A program made the translations under genes and the position numbers. Below the pieces are notes generated by a model. That model was not told the origin of the DNA. It saw only the letters and a list, made by a program, of their open reading frames with translations, and did not search any database. DNA of 7,595 bases from Ignavibacteria bacterium (GTDB taxonomy: Bacteria; Bacteroidota; Ignavibacteria; UBA10030; SZUA-254): contig VBOC01000096.1 of assembly GCA_005877655.1 (NCBI GenBank), positions 1-7,595 of the forward strand, read 5' to 3'. Below, piece after piece: positions 1-6,773 of the stretch. Positions within the stretch are counted from its first letter, which is position 1. Every line of letters starts with the position of its first letter.

Positions 1-2484
1 GGGCGAACGGAGAAGTGACAATCGAATCACGCTCCCTCTGATGTCATAGCCGTATTTCGATTTATTGAGGAGGCTGACTCCATAATCTCCCTGCGAAAGA
101 TCCGCCCAACGCTGTGCCGGGACCTCGACCTTGGCGCTGTCCCACCGGGTGCGCATCTGTGTCGAGCGGCGGATTGTTCCGTACGGAATCTCGTACGTCG
201 CCGCCGTGTCCTGAACCGTCACGGGGAAAGCAACTTTGATCATTGTTTTCTCTTCCCACCAGTCGACGTCGGACTTGAAGTCGACCCGATCAATGCCTTT
301 ATAGAGCATGATATCCTGGGTGAAGAACGACGACGGGTAATCCGGCGTTGGCGGGTCCTTCCGGACGCCGGGTTTCAGGTAGTCCCGGACCACGCGGAGA
401 GTCGTCCTCAAAGGACCGGACTCACTGACTTCGATCTTCCGGAGTCGTGTCGGGAATTTCACACCGGTGAGGCCGATATTCCAGGCGTCCCACGCCTTCG
501 GCCTGTCTTCCAAAAGTTGAACCTCTCCGCCGTAACCCTTGAGAATTTCCCTGCCGTTTCGCTTGTCGACAATGCTTTTCACCCAACCGGAGTCGGGATC
601 GATCGTCACCCGGAAGTACTCATTTTCCAATGCGGTGTGCGAGGATGCGAGAGCGCTTGCGGCAGTCGATGGCTTCTGCTTGCGCAGGGTGAAAACCTTG
701 TACCCGCATGCGGGCACATGGTCCGCTTCAAAGAGCATCTCCCTCGAGTATTTCCCCTTCGGTACCACCTGCGAGGAGACCTCCTTTCCGGCCGCGTCGT
801 AAATTGCATACTCGGTATTGTCGCCTTCGGGAAGCTGAAGGACTCCGATTTCGCTTCGCTCCCAGCCGAGTGAGTTGAACACGAGGACGGGCGCGCCGCT
901 TTTGGCGGAAGCTGTGTTGATTTGTCTCGCGATCTGGTTGAACGACTTTCTGAGCTCAAACGAGCCGATCTCCTCCACCGCCTTGTACTTCTCCGCGGCG
1001 TCGATGTAGTTTTCGCGGATGCCCGACCCGGGCAGGAGGTCGTGGAACTGGTTGAAAAGGACCTTTCTCCAGGCTTCCTCAAGGTCATTTCTATTGTACG
1101 TGCCCCCGAACATTGTGGAAATGGTCGAGAATTTCTCCGCGTTCGTCATGAGAACCTCGCTCCGCCGGTTCCATTCCTTCATTTTCGCCTGGGTCGTGTA
1201 CGTTCCCTGATGGTACTCCAGGTAGAGCTCATCCTTCCAGACCGGAAGATTGGAGAGGTTGTTCTTGCGAAGCCAGTCGATGTACCCGGCAGCGGTGCCG
1301 TATTCAATGGTAGGAAATACGTCGAGAGTCTTCAGATGGTCAATCCGCTCGAGCATCTCGTTCGATGGGCCTCCCCCGTGGTCCCCCACCCCGAAGAGAA
1401 TCAACATTTTGCGGAAGCCGGTGTTCGCCTCGAACTGACGGAGCTGATCGATCGTCCGGAAAGGCTCGTCGATCGCATTGACGTAATCGAACGGAAAATA
1501 ACAGAGCACGCGGGACCCGTCGGGGGCCTCCCACCAGAAAGCATGATAGGGAAAGATATTATTCTCGCTCCACCCCATCTTCTGCGTGACGAATGCATCG
1601 ATCCCGGCGTTGGAATAGAATTGCGGCATGTTCCAGTTGTAACCGAACGAATCGGGGTTCCATCCGATCTTTACTTTGGCTCCAAGTTTCTTGAGAAAAT
1701 ACCGCGTGGAGTAGAGAAGATGCCTCATCCACGACTCGCCCGATGGAAGATTGCAGTCGGGCTCCACCCACATTCCTCCCACCACCTCCCACCGTCCGTC
1801 CTTGACCCGCTGCTGGATTCTCGAAAAAACCTCCGGATAGTAGCGTTCCATCCAATCGTAATATGCGGCGGCGCTCTGGGTGTAGGTGAAGTCCGGGCGC
1901 GCATCCATCATGTTCAGAACCGAATTAAACGTGTTGTGACAGACCTCGATCGTTTCCTTTTCACGCCATAACCACGCCGCGTCGATGTGAGCGTTGGCGT
2001 CGAAATGGAGCGTAAAGCTTTTTGCGAATGCGCCTATCGGTTTGAGCTCTGTCCGCACGGCGTCGAGCGAAGAGTTGAATTTCTCGACGGACCCGGCGGC
2101 AAGCGCATCGAGATCGACCCTCGCCGCCAGGGATTCAAGCAGAGCCGCCAGACGCGCTTTCTCGGCGCGATCAAGCGTGGATTTGTCGATATGGGGGTCC
2201 TCCTTCTTGTGCGCGTTGGTTTGATAGGTATCGAAGCTCAGGAGCTTCTGTCCAACCCTCAGGCTCAGCGAAAAATCTTCGATCCGCTTGTGGAACGGTT
2301 TTGAAGCCTCGGACTCGATCTGCGCACGCAAGAGGCGGAGCGGTCCGCCGGTATTGATTGCCTTGATTGCGATCGAGAACTTCTGTCCCGGTTTTCCATC
2401 GCGGGTCAACTCGAATTCCCCCTCCCAGGGGAAGTAGCCTTTGCTCTCGCCGTTGATCCAGCAATAACCGAAATCGTCCAGCAG
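1..2484 (-). CDS. GH38 alpha-mannosidase, main part (catalytic and C-terminal domains, cut by window edge)
   Basis: Hydrolyses alpha-mannosidic bonds by the retaining, metal-dependent mechanism of glycoside hydrolase family 38. The frame is open from the junction at 2484 to position 1 with no stop. Seen in order: INGESKGYFPWEGEFEL (N-terminal domain); DANAHIDAAWLWREKET with the metal-binding His and Asp (codons 1989-1981); VVGGMWVEPDCNLPSGES; GWNPDSFGYNWNMPQ with the catalytic nucleophile Asp (codon 1653-1651); FGVGDHGGGPSNEM (near 1380); and VLFNQFHDLLPGSGI with the third metal-ligand His (codon 1044-1042). After that come the beta-rich C-terminal domains (ALENEYFRVTID, WVKSIVDKRNGREIL, YGYDIRGSVIRLSLLRSP). 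All expected catalytic and metal residues are present. About 917 residues lie in the window, and the true C-terminus is outside. This part has no signal peptide or ribosome binding site of its own, so as assembled the gene would be inactive unless the junction is an error. Confidence 0.93.
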   Translation of the reverse strand, partial: MLDDFGYCWINGESKGYFPWEGEFELTRDGKPGQKFSIAIKAINTGGPLRLLRAQIESEASKPFHKRIEDFSLSLRVGQKLLSFDTYQTNAHKKEDPHIDKSTLDRAEKARLAALLESLAARVDLDALAAGSVEKFNSSLDAVRTELKPIGAFAKSFTLHFDANAHIDAAWLWREKETIEVCHNTFNSVLNMMDARPDFTYTQSAAAYYDWMERYYPEVFSRIQQRVKDGRWEVVGGMWVEPDCNLPSGESWMRHLLYSTRYFLKKLGAKVKIGWNPDSFGYNWNMPQFYSNAGIDAFVTQKMGWSENNIFPYHAFWWEAPDGSRVLCYFPFDYVNAIDEPFRTIDQLRQFEANTGFRKMLILFGVGDHGGGPSNEMLERIDHLKTLDVFPTIEYGTAAGYIDWLRKNNLSNLPVWKDELYLEYHQGTYTTQAKMKEWNRRSEVLMTNAEKFSTISTMFGGTYNRNDLEEAWRKVLFNQFHDLLPGSGIRENYIDAAEKYKAVEEIGSFELRKSFNQIARQINTASAKSGAPVLVFNSLGWERSEIGVLQLPEGDNTEYAIYDAAGKEVSSQVVPKGKYSREMLFEADHVPACGYKVFTLRKQKPSTAASALASSHTALENEYFRVTIDPDSGWVKSIVDKRNGREILKGYGGEVQLLEDRPKAWDAWNIGLTGVKFPTRLRKIEVSESGPLRTTLRVVRDYLKPGVRKDPPTPDYPSSFFTQDIMLYKGIDRVDFKSDVDWWEEKTMIKVAFPVTVQDTAATYEIPYGTIRRSTQMRTRWDSAKVEVPAQRWADLSQGDYGVSLLNKSKYGYDIRGSVIRLSLLRSP

Positions 2485-2753
2485 GAATCGGGATAAATCC
2501 ACTGGTTGATTTTCAGATTCTCCCATTTTGAATCATCAAACCCCGGTTTTGTCGGATCGCCTGTGATTGCCCGGGCGTTCTTCAAATCGGGACTTACCTT
2601 CCAATCATCAAAAGAAACGGTGCCCATCGAGTCGAGGGCCTTGACCACTTTGTCGACATTTGACGGCGCGCCGAGGGCGAAAGTTGCCGGGAGGGACATC
2701 GCCAGCGGCAATGACAAAGCGAACACGCGAAGAAATGCATTGAAGGATTTCAT
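2406..2753 (-). CDS. GH38 alpha-mannosidase, N-terminal fragment (signal peptide and start of N-terminal domain, frameshifted)
   Basis: Start of the exported alpha-mannosidase that continues in another frame to position 1. A good ribosome binding site precedes ATG 2753. MKSFNAFLRVFALSLPLAMSLPATFALGA is a signal peptide, so the enzyme is periplasmic or surface-located. The next part, VSFDDWKVSPDLKN, PTKPGFDDSKWENLKINQ and WIYPDSCW, is the start of the sugar-binding-like N-terminal domain seen in bacterial GH38 enzymes of this type. After PDSCW the frame (ending at TGA 2406) no longer looks like the family, and the expected sequence resumes in another frame as LLDDFGYCWINGESKGYFPWEGEF. About 25 residues normally between these two blocks are missing. 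Only about residues 1-92 are therefore genuine; the last 24 are out of frame. Confidence 0.85.
   Translation of the reverse strand: MKSFNAFLRVFALSLPLAMSLPATFALGAPSNVDKVVKALDSMGTVSFDDWKVSPDLKNARAITGDPTKPGFDDSKWENLKINQWIYPDSCWTISVIAGSTARAKATSPGRGNSS
2478..2484 (-). other. Frameshift/deletion junction in the GH38 gene, at a CTGCTGG heptamer
   Basis: The minus-strand bases CTGCTGG are shared by the end of the N-terminal frame (TCC TGC TGG, S C W) and the start of the main frame (CTG CTG GAC GAT, L L D D). The phase change equals a net loss of 3n+1 bases. A deletion between two copies of a short repeat would leave exactly one copy, as seen here; that mechanism is inferred. Confidence 0.7.
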
Positions 2754-2760
2754 TGCTCGT

Positions 2761-2767
2761 CTCCTTT
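2761..2767 (-). promoter_or_regulatory. Ribosome binding site of the GH38 gene
   Basis: On the minus strand AAAGGAG ends 7 nt before the ATG at 2753. It is the strongest Shine-Dalgarno in the window and fixes the GH38 start, giving the signal peptide directly. Confidence 0.8.
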
Positions 2768-2788
2768 ATGAATCTTGAAGAGATGATC

Positions 2789-3382
2789 TCAGAACATGAT
2801 AAGATGAGCGCCAACGACGAGGCGCAACCCCCCGAAATCTCCCTCGAGCTCCTTCTGATGCGATCGCCGGTAGTCGTAGACTATGTCGGCAAAGAATGAG
2901 ACCCTGCCGCTCTCCACCATTTGTTCCATCCCTGCGCCTCCGTAATATCCGATCTTCTTGTCTGCCTGGAGCGTCTGTTCCGGAGATCGGGGACTGGAGT
3001 ATTTCTGCTTGATCGTAACATAGCTCATACCTCCCGAAAGGCGGACGAACAACCGCGTCCCGACAGGTTGCTTGCTCAAGAGGCCCCAGTGGATGAAATT
3101 TTCTTCGAGCGAAACGGTGCTGTCACCCTGAGCGGTGATCGAGGCCTCGGGCCGGAAAAAAGATATATCGCCGGTGATAAACAAAAGGGGTTCTATCGGA
3201 AGGCATACGCCGACCCCCCAGATCGACTCGGAGTTCGACTTATAAGTATCATGAAACTGTTCGTTCGATGGGAAGAACAAACCGCCATAAACGGTGAAAA
3301 TGAAGGGGGGCTGCTGTTGGGCTGCGGAGGGCACCGAGCAGAGAAGCATCAGCGCCATGCCGGCGAGAAATGCTTTCTTCAT
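2789..3382 (-). CDS. Small secreted protein, probable outer-membrane beta-barrel
   Basis: 197 residues, not matched to a named family. MKKAFLAGMALMLLCSVPSAAQ is a clear signal peptide, with cleavage expected after SAA or SAAQ. The mature part alternates short amphipathic stretches with glycine and aromatic residues (FIFTVYGGLFFPS, SIWGVGVCLPIEPLLFITGDISFF, RLFVRLSGGMSYVTIKQKY, IGYYGGAGMEQMV, RVSFFADIVYDYR) and ends GGLRLVVGAHLIMF. A C-terminal Phe after an alternating strand is the usual sign of a protein assembled into the outer membrane by the BAM machinery, and the size would fit an 8-strand barrel. Its ATG overlaps the permease TGA, and it ends 35 nt before the GH38 gene, so it is translated as part of the sugar operon. 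It could be a pore or an anchor for the mannosidase; both roles are inferred. A periplasmic beta-rich protein is the main alternative. Confidence 0.8.
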   Translation of the reverse strand: MKKAFLAGMALMLLCSVPSAAQQQPPFIFTVYGGLFFPSNEQFHDTYKSNSESIWGVGVCLPIEPLLFITGDISFFRPEASITAQGDSTVSLEENFIHWGLLSKQPVGTRLFVRLSGGMSYVTIKQKYSSPRSPEQTLQADKKIGYYGGAGMEQMVESGRVSFFADIVYDYRRSHQKELEGDFGGLRLVVGAHLIMF

Positions 3383-4359
3383 GCGCCGACCCGCTTTCTT
3401 AGTTGATCGAAGAGAACTGCCAGCAAAATGACGACACCCAGAACGACCATTTGGACATACGACCCCACGTTCATGAGATTCAATCCGTTGCGAAGCACGC
3501 CGATGAGCATTGCGCCGATGAAGGTCCCGACGATCGAGCCCCTTCCGCCGAACAGACTCGTCCCTCCCACAACCACCGCAGCAATCACATCGAGCTCGTA
3601 CATAAGACCCGCATTCGGTTGACCCGAGTTCATGCGCGATGCGAGGAGAATGCCGCTGAGCGCGGCGAGCGACCCGCAGATCACGTAGACGCTCAAAATG
3701 ACCCGGCTCGTGTCGATGCCGGAGAGCCTTGCGGCCTCCGGGTTTCCGCCGACCGCGTAAACATACCGGCCAAACCTCGTCTGATGAAGAACGAGATACG
3801 CAAGAAGGTACACGACGATCATGATGATCGAGGGGACGGGCACATCGAGCACCCGCCTGCTTCCGAGGATGCTGAATTCCTCCGGGAGTCCCCAGATCGG
3901 CCGGCCGTCCGTATACATGTACGCCGCCCCCCGAAGGATCGTCATCAAGGCGAGCGTGACGATGAACGGGGTTATTCTGAACTTCGTGATGAAGATTCCG
4001 GCAAAGAGGCCCGATAGCGCGCCAATCATGAGCCCGCTGACCAGCGCGGCTCCGAATGCGAGGACAGGCGGGAAAGGATATTTCAAGACGCTTGTCGCAA
4101 TCACACCGCTGAATGCAACGAGTGCGCCGACCGACAGGTCGATCCCGGCGGTGAGGATGACAAACGTCATTCCCACCGCTATGATCGCGGTGATCGACGT
4201 CTGAAGAGAAACGTTCAGAATGTTATCCGCGGTGAGGAAGTACGGTGAAAGCTGGGAGAAGAGAGCAATCTCGATCAATAAGGCGATGCCGATCCCGAAC
4301 TCCCCTGTGATCTTTCCGATGGGCTTCGCGAGTACGCCGCTGCTCGCCTCAGACGGCAC
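3379..4359 (-). CDS. CUT2-family sugar ABC transporter permease (RbsC-like)
   Basis: Second membrane channel protein of the importer, 326 residues from the preferred GTG start and close to the 321 of E. coli RbsC. Typical features in order: LFSQLSPYFLTADNILNV near the N-terminus, the hallmark AVGMTFVILTAGIDLSVGA (about residues 60-80), RITPFIVTLALMTILRGAAY, TRFGRYVYAVGGNPEAARL, then YELDVIAAVVVGGTSLFGG and GRGSIVGTFIGAMLIG (the region touching the ATPase), and LRNGLNLMNVGSYVQMVV before a hydrophobic end and RKRVGA. It starts inside the ATPase gene (11-nt overlap), and its TGA overlaps the ATG of the following gene (ATGA), so coupled translation is likely. Unlike the ATPase it shows no break. 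It is paralogous to the permease at 6817-7595; whether the two form one heteromeric channel cannot be told from sequence. Confidence 0.95.
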   Translation of the reverse strand: MPSEASSGVLAKPIGKITGEFGIGIALLIEIALFSQLSPYFLTADNILNVSLQTSITAIIAVGMTFVILTAGIDLSVGALVAFSGVIATSVLKYPFPPVLAFGAALVSGLMIGALSGLFAGIFITKFRITPFIVTLALMTILRGAAYMYTDGRPIWGLPEEFSILGSRRVLDVPVPSIIMIVVYLLAYLVLHQTRFGRYVYAVGGNPEAARLSGIDTSRVILSVYVICGSLAALSGILLASRMNSGQPNAGLMYELDVIAAVVVGGTSLFGGRGSIVGTFIGAMLIGVLRNGLNLMNVGSYVQMVVLGVVILLAVLFDQLRKRVGA

Positions 4360-5425
4360 CGGAAATCTCCGCCGTCTGGCCGGTCGCAAGCATCATCACT
4401 TTCTCCTGCGTCGCTTCTCTGCGGGAAAGTATCCCCGCGAGCCGGCCTTCGCACATCACGGCGATGCGGTCGGATATTCCGAGGATTTCAGGCAGATCGG
4501 AGGAGATCACGATGACGCCGATGCCCTGCTCTGCAAGACGGTTCATCAGATTATAGATCTCATACTTCACGCCGACGTCGATTCCCGATGTCGGCTCATC
4601 GAAGATCAGAAGTTTGGACTTCGTGAAGAGCCACCGGGCAAGCACAACCTTTTGCCTGTTGCCGCCGCTCAGTTTCTCGACCTCCTGCTCGACCCCCGGC
4701 GTCTTGATTTGGAGCTGCTCGGTGTATTGACGTGCCACTTCAACTTCCCGCTTCCGATCCACAAACCGTCCCCGGAGAAGCTCACGCAAATTTGAGAGCG
4801 TGATGTTCTCCCTCACGCTCATATTCATGATGAGGCCGTACCGGTTGCGGTCCTCCGTGAGCAAGCCGATGCCGAGGTCGATCGCCTCACGCGGAGACTT
4901 TGGATCTATCGGTTTGTTCTCCAGGAACAGGCTTCCCCGTTCCCTCCGGTCCGCGCCGAAGATGATGCGGGCAAGCTCGGTCCGGCCCGAACCAACCAAC
5001 CCGGCGAGTCCCAGCACCTCCTTCCGGTATACCGTGAGATTGATATCGCGGAGCATCCCCGCATCAAGATGTTCTATGCGGAGGATCTCGGAACTCCGCT
5101 CAAGTGAGGATTTCGGATACTCCTGCTCGAGTTCGCGTCCCGCCATCCAGCGCACGAGACTTCTCCGATCGGCCTGGGATACGGGGCAGGTGTGGATAAA
5201 TTTACCGTCCCGCAGAACGGTCAGCCTGTCTCCGATCTCAAAGATCTCCTCGAGGCGGTGGGAAATATAGATGATGCCGACGCCTTCGGTCTTGAGTCTC
5301 CGGATGACCGCAAAGAGATTCTTGAGCTCTTTATCGGTGAGTGGAGCGGACGGCTCATCCAATGCCAGGATGCGGACGTTTCTCGACAGCGATTTTGCAA
5401 TTTCCACCAGTTGTCTTTGCGCCAT
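4349..5425 (-). CDS. Sugar ABC transporter ATPase, C-terminal part (rest of NBD1 plus NBD2)
   Basis: Carries the rest of the RbsA-type double ATPase begun at 5844. From the first residue it reads MAQRQLVEIAKSL (the degenerate NBD1 signature, normally preceded by LS), then Walker B ILALDEPSAPLTD and H-loop IIYISHRLEEI. The second nucleotide-binding domain follows: the altered P-loop GLAGLVGSGRTELARI, TEDRNRYGLI, an intact LSGGNRQKVVLARW signature, Walker B LLIFDEPTSGIDVG, and VISSDLPEI with Ser in place of the H-loop His, which is usual for the second domain of this family. The ATG at 5425 lies 2 nt after the stop of the N-terminal fragment and is probably an internal Met and not a true start. 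A polypeptide starting there would lack Walker A and Q-loop of NBD1. Both fragments together (about 495 residues) approach the normal near-500 length. It overlaps the next permease by 11 nt. Confidence 0.9.
   Translation of the reverse strand: MAQRQLVEIAKSLSRNVRILALDEPSAPLTDKELKNLFAVIRRLKTEGVGIIYISHRLEEIFEIGDRLTVLRDGKFIHTCPVSQADRRSLVRWMAGRELEQEYPKSSLERSSEILRIEHLDAGMLRDINLTVYRKEVLGLAGLVGSGRTELARIIFGADRRERGSLFLENKPIDPKSPREAIDLGIGLLTEDRNRYGLIMNMSVRENITLSNLRELLRGRFVDRKREVEVARQYTEQLQIKTPGVEQEVEKLSGGNRQKVVLARWLFTKSKLLIFDEPTSGIDVGVKYEIYNLMNRLAEQGIGVIVISSDLPEILGISDRIAVMCEGRLAGILSRREATQEKVMMLATGQTAEISGAV
4367..4370 (-). promoter_or_regulatory. Ribosome binding site selecting a GTG start for the second permease
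   Basis: On the minus strand GGAG sits 7 nt before GTG at 4359. The longer alternative, TTG at 4389, has AGGAG only about 13 nt upstream and would add an arginine-rich stretch (RPARRRRF) not expected in the family. The spacing favours GTG 4359. Confidence 0.6.
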
Positions 5426-5427
5426 GC

Positions 5428-5844
5428 TCAGGGAACTCGGGCGATCTCGTGCATCTTCTTGAAATCGATCAGGGAAAAGACGCTTCCCCGAGATGGTGAG
5501 GTCCCCTCGCGGGCTTTTCCCCTTACCGGCTCATCCCCGAGAAGTATATTCTCGGCGACCGACAATTCCGGGACAAGCTTGAAATCCTGGTACACCATCC
5601 CGATCCCGTGCTTCTGGGAGTCGGCTGGCGCGTGCAGATCGACCCGTTTGCCGTCGATCAGGATCGTGCCCGAATCCTTCGCCACGGCCCCGGAAAGAAT
5701 TTTCATGAGAGTCGATTTTCCCGCTCCGTTTTCGCCCACCAGACAGTGCACCTCCCCCGCCGTCAGATCGAAGTGCACATCCGAGAGCGCAAGAACTCCC
5801 GGATAGGTTTTGCGGATGTCCCGCATTTCGAGAAGGGACGCCAT
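5428..5844 (-). CDS. Sugar ABC transporter ATPase, N-terminal fragment (RbsA/MglA type, frameshifted)
   Basis: First part of the double ATPase that powers CUT2 sugar import at the inner-membrane face. It starts 2 nt after the binding-protein stop (TGA CT ATG) with no clear Shine-Dalgarno, so translational coupling is likely. Seen in order: MRDIRKTYPGVLALSDVHF, Walker A GENGAGKST (about residues 39-47), the Q-loop in GIGMVYQDFKLVPELSV, and the segment FSLIDFKKMHEIAR. The reading then ends after VP at TGA 5430-5428, just before where the ABC signature should come. The signature and the rest of the protein continue in another frame from about 5437 (SSLSMAQRQLVEIAK). In RbsA-type proteins about 15 residues normally lie between these two points, and here they are absent, so this looks like a small deletion and not a one-base slip. 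This is either real inactivation or an assembly error. Confidence 0.88.
   Translation of the reverse strand: MASLLEMRDIRKTYPGVLALSDVHFDLTAGEVHCLVGENGAGKSTLMKILSGAVAKDSGTILIDGKRVDLHAPADSQKHGIGMVYQDFKLVPELSVAENILLGDEPVRGKAREGTSPSRGSVFSLIDFKKMHEIARVP
5431..5440 (-). other. Frameshift/deletion junction in the ABC ATPase gene
   Basis: Minus-strand codons GCC CGA GTT CCC TGA close the N-terminal frame, while AGT TCC CTG AGC ATG (S S L S M) opens the C-terminal frame in the same bases. The phase change equals a net loss of 3n+1 bases. With the roughly 15 residues missing against the family, the lost stretch would be about 45-50 bases; this size is an inference from remembered family length. Confidence 0.75.
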
Positions 5845-5846
5845 AG

Positions 5847-6767
5847 TCAGGGAGTGGAAGCTTTCTGAAGTGCTTCTTTATCGACGATCCCCACTTCAAC
5901 GGGGACGACCTTCGGCACGGACGCTCCGGAAAAGTATTGTCTAATCTCACCGATCGTCGTCTCGCCGATCTTCTTGGGATACTGAATCACATCGGCCTTG
6001 AGGGCTGTGCTCTTCACGATGGCATCCACGGCGGGGGGAGTCGCGTCGTAGCCGATGATGTTGACATTCTTCCGATTGAATTGCTGAACTGCATCGAGCG
6101 CCCCAAGCGCAGAATCGTCGTTGATGCCGAAGATTCCGTTCAGATCGTGATGGGCCTGAAGGATATCGGATGCGACTTCTATCGCCTTGTCGCGCCGCCC
6201 CTCCCCGTTCACATCCGCGACGATTGTTATCCCCGGATATTTTGCGATCGCATCTTTGAAACCCTGGACGCGGTCGAGAACCGAAGTCAGTGTCGGCTGG
6301 TCGATCACAGCGACATTCCCCTTTCCGCTCAGGATTTTCGCCAGGTACTCACCGGCGAGGCGGCCGCCGGCAACATTGTCCGATGCGATGTGGCATATGA
6401 CATTTCCTTCCTGGGCGGCGATGTCGGCGGTGAAGACGGGGATATTTGCGTCATTCGCCTTCAGTATAGCCGGGCCGATTCCACGCGAATCGACGGGGGA
6501 GATGATGATCGCATCAACCTTCCGCGTGATGAAATCTTCGATCTGCGAGCTTTGCTTCCCGAGGTCGAAATCGCCCGAGGTCAGGATCAGCTCATAACCC
6601 TCCTTTGCCGCCGCGGTGCTGAGTCCCTCTTCCAGGTCTTTATAGAAGACATGCTGTCGCGTCAGCAGCGAAACGCCGATGGTCTTGGATGCGGAGTGCT
6701 GCTGTTGCTTCATGCAACCAAGTACCGAGAGTACAATGATAAGACAAGCCGTTATGAACCTTTTCAT
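5847..6767 (-). CDS. Periplasmic sugar-binding lipoprotein of a CUT2 ABC transporter (Peripla_BP_4/RbsB-like)
   Basis: Captures a sugar in the periplasm and delivers it to the permease. The 306 residues are about the usual RbsB length. The N-terminus MKRFITACLIIVLSVLGC is a lipoprotein signal with the lipobox VLGC (Cys18), followed by a polar linker KQQQHSAS, so the protein is tethered to a membrane. The mature part starts KTIGVSLL, and the typical class I binding-protein signatures follow: VDAIIISPVDSRGI (about residues 84-97), HIASDNVAGGRLAGEYLA (about 126-143), DRVQGFKDAI, GIFGINDDSALGALDAV and NIIGYDATP. Likely ligand contacts by analogy with RbsB are the Arg of LDRVQGF, the Asn of GINDD, the Asp of GYDATP and the Gln of VIQYP. 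The Asp-Arg pair of RbsB is replaced by Asp-Ile in TADIAAQ, which argues against a simple ribose binder. It lies between the permease and the ATPase, and a mannose-type ligand is inferred only from the GH38 gene downstream. Confidence 0.95.
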   Translation of the reverse strand: MKRFITACLIIVLSVLGCMKQQQHSASKTIGVSLLTRQHVFYKDLEEGLSTAAAKEGYELILTSGDFDLGKQSSQIEDFITRKVDAIIISPVDSRGIGPAILKANDANIPVFTADIAAQEGNVICHIASDNVAGGRLAGEYLAKILSGKGNVAVIDQPTLTSVLDRVQGFKDAIAKYPGITIVADVNGEGRRDKAIEVASDILQAHHDLNGIFGINDDSALGALDAVQQFNRKNVNIIGYDATPPAVDAIVKSTALKADVIQYPKKIGETTIGEIRQYFSGASVPKVVPVEVGIVDKEALQKASTP

Positions 6768-6773
6768 TTCCCC

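Noticed and set aside
922..1971. A 349-codon open frame on the plus strand opposite the GH38 catalytic region
   Set aside because: It is an antisense shadow: the minus strand here encodes continuous, motif-bearing GH38 sequence, and the plus-strand protein shows no recognisable domain.
3403..4017. A 204-codon plus-strand frame opposite the second permease
   Set aside because: It gives a highly charged, low-complexity product antisense to a clear RbsC-type membrane protein.
4359..4389. TTG at 4389 as the start of the second permease
   Set aside because: It would add an arginine-rich leader, overlap the ATPase by 41 nt and have a poorly spaced ribosome binding site; GTG 4359 has GGAG at 7 nt.
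5425..5445. Programmed ribosomal frameshifting in the ATPase gene
   Set aside because: No slippery run is visible at the junction, and about 15 family residues are missing, which a frameshift alone would not explain.
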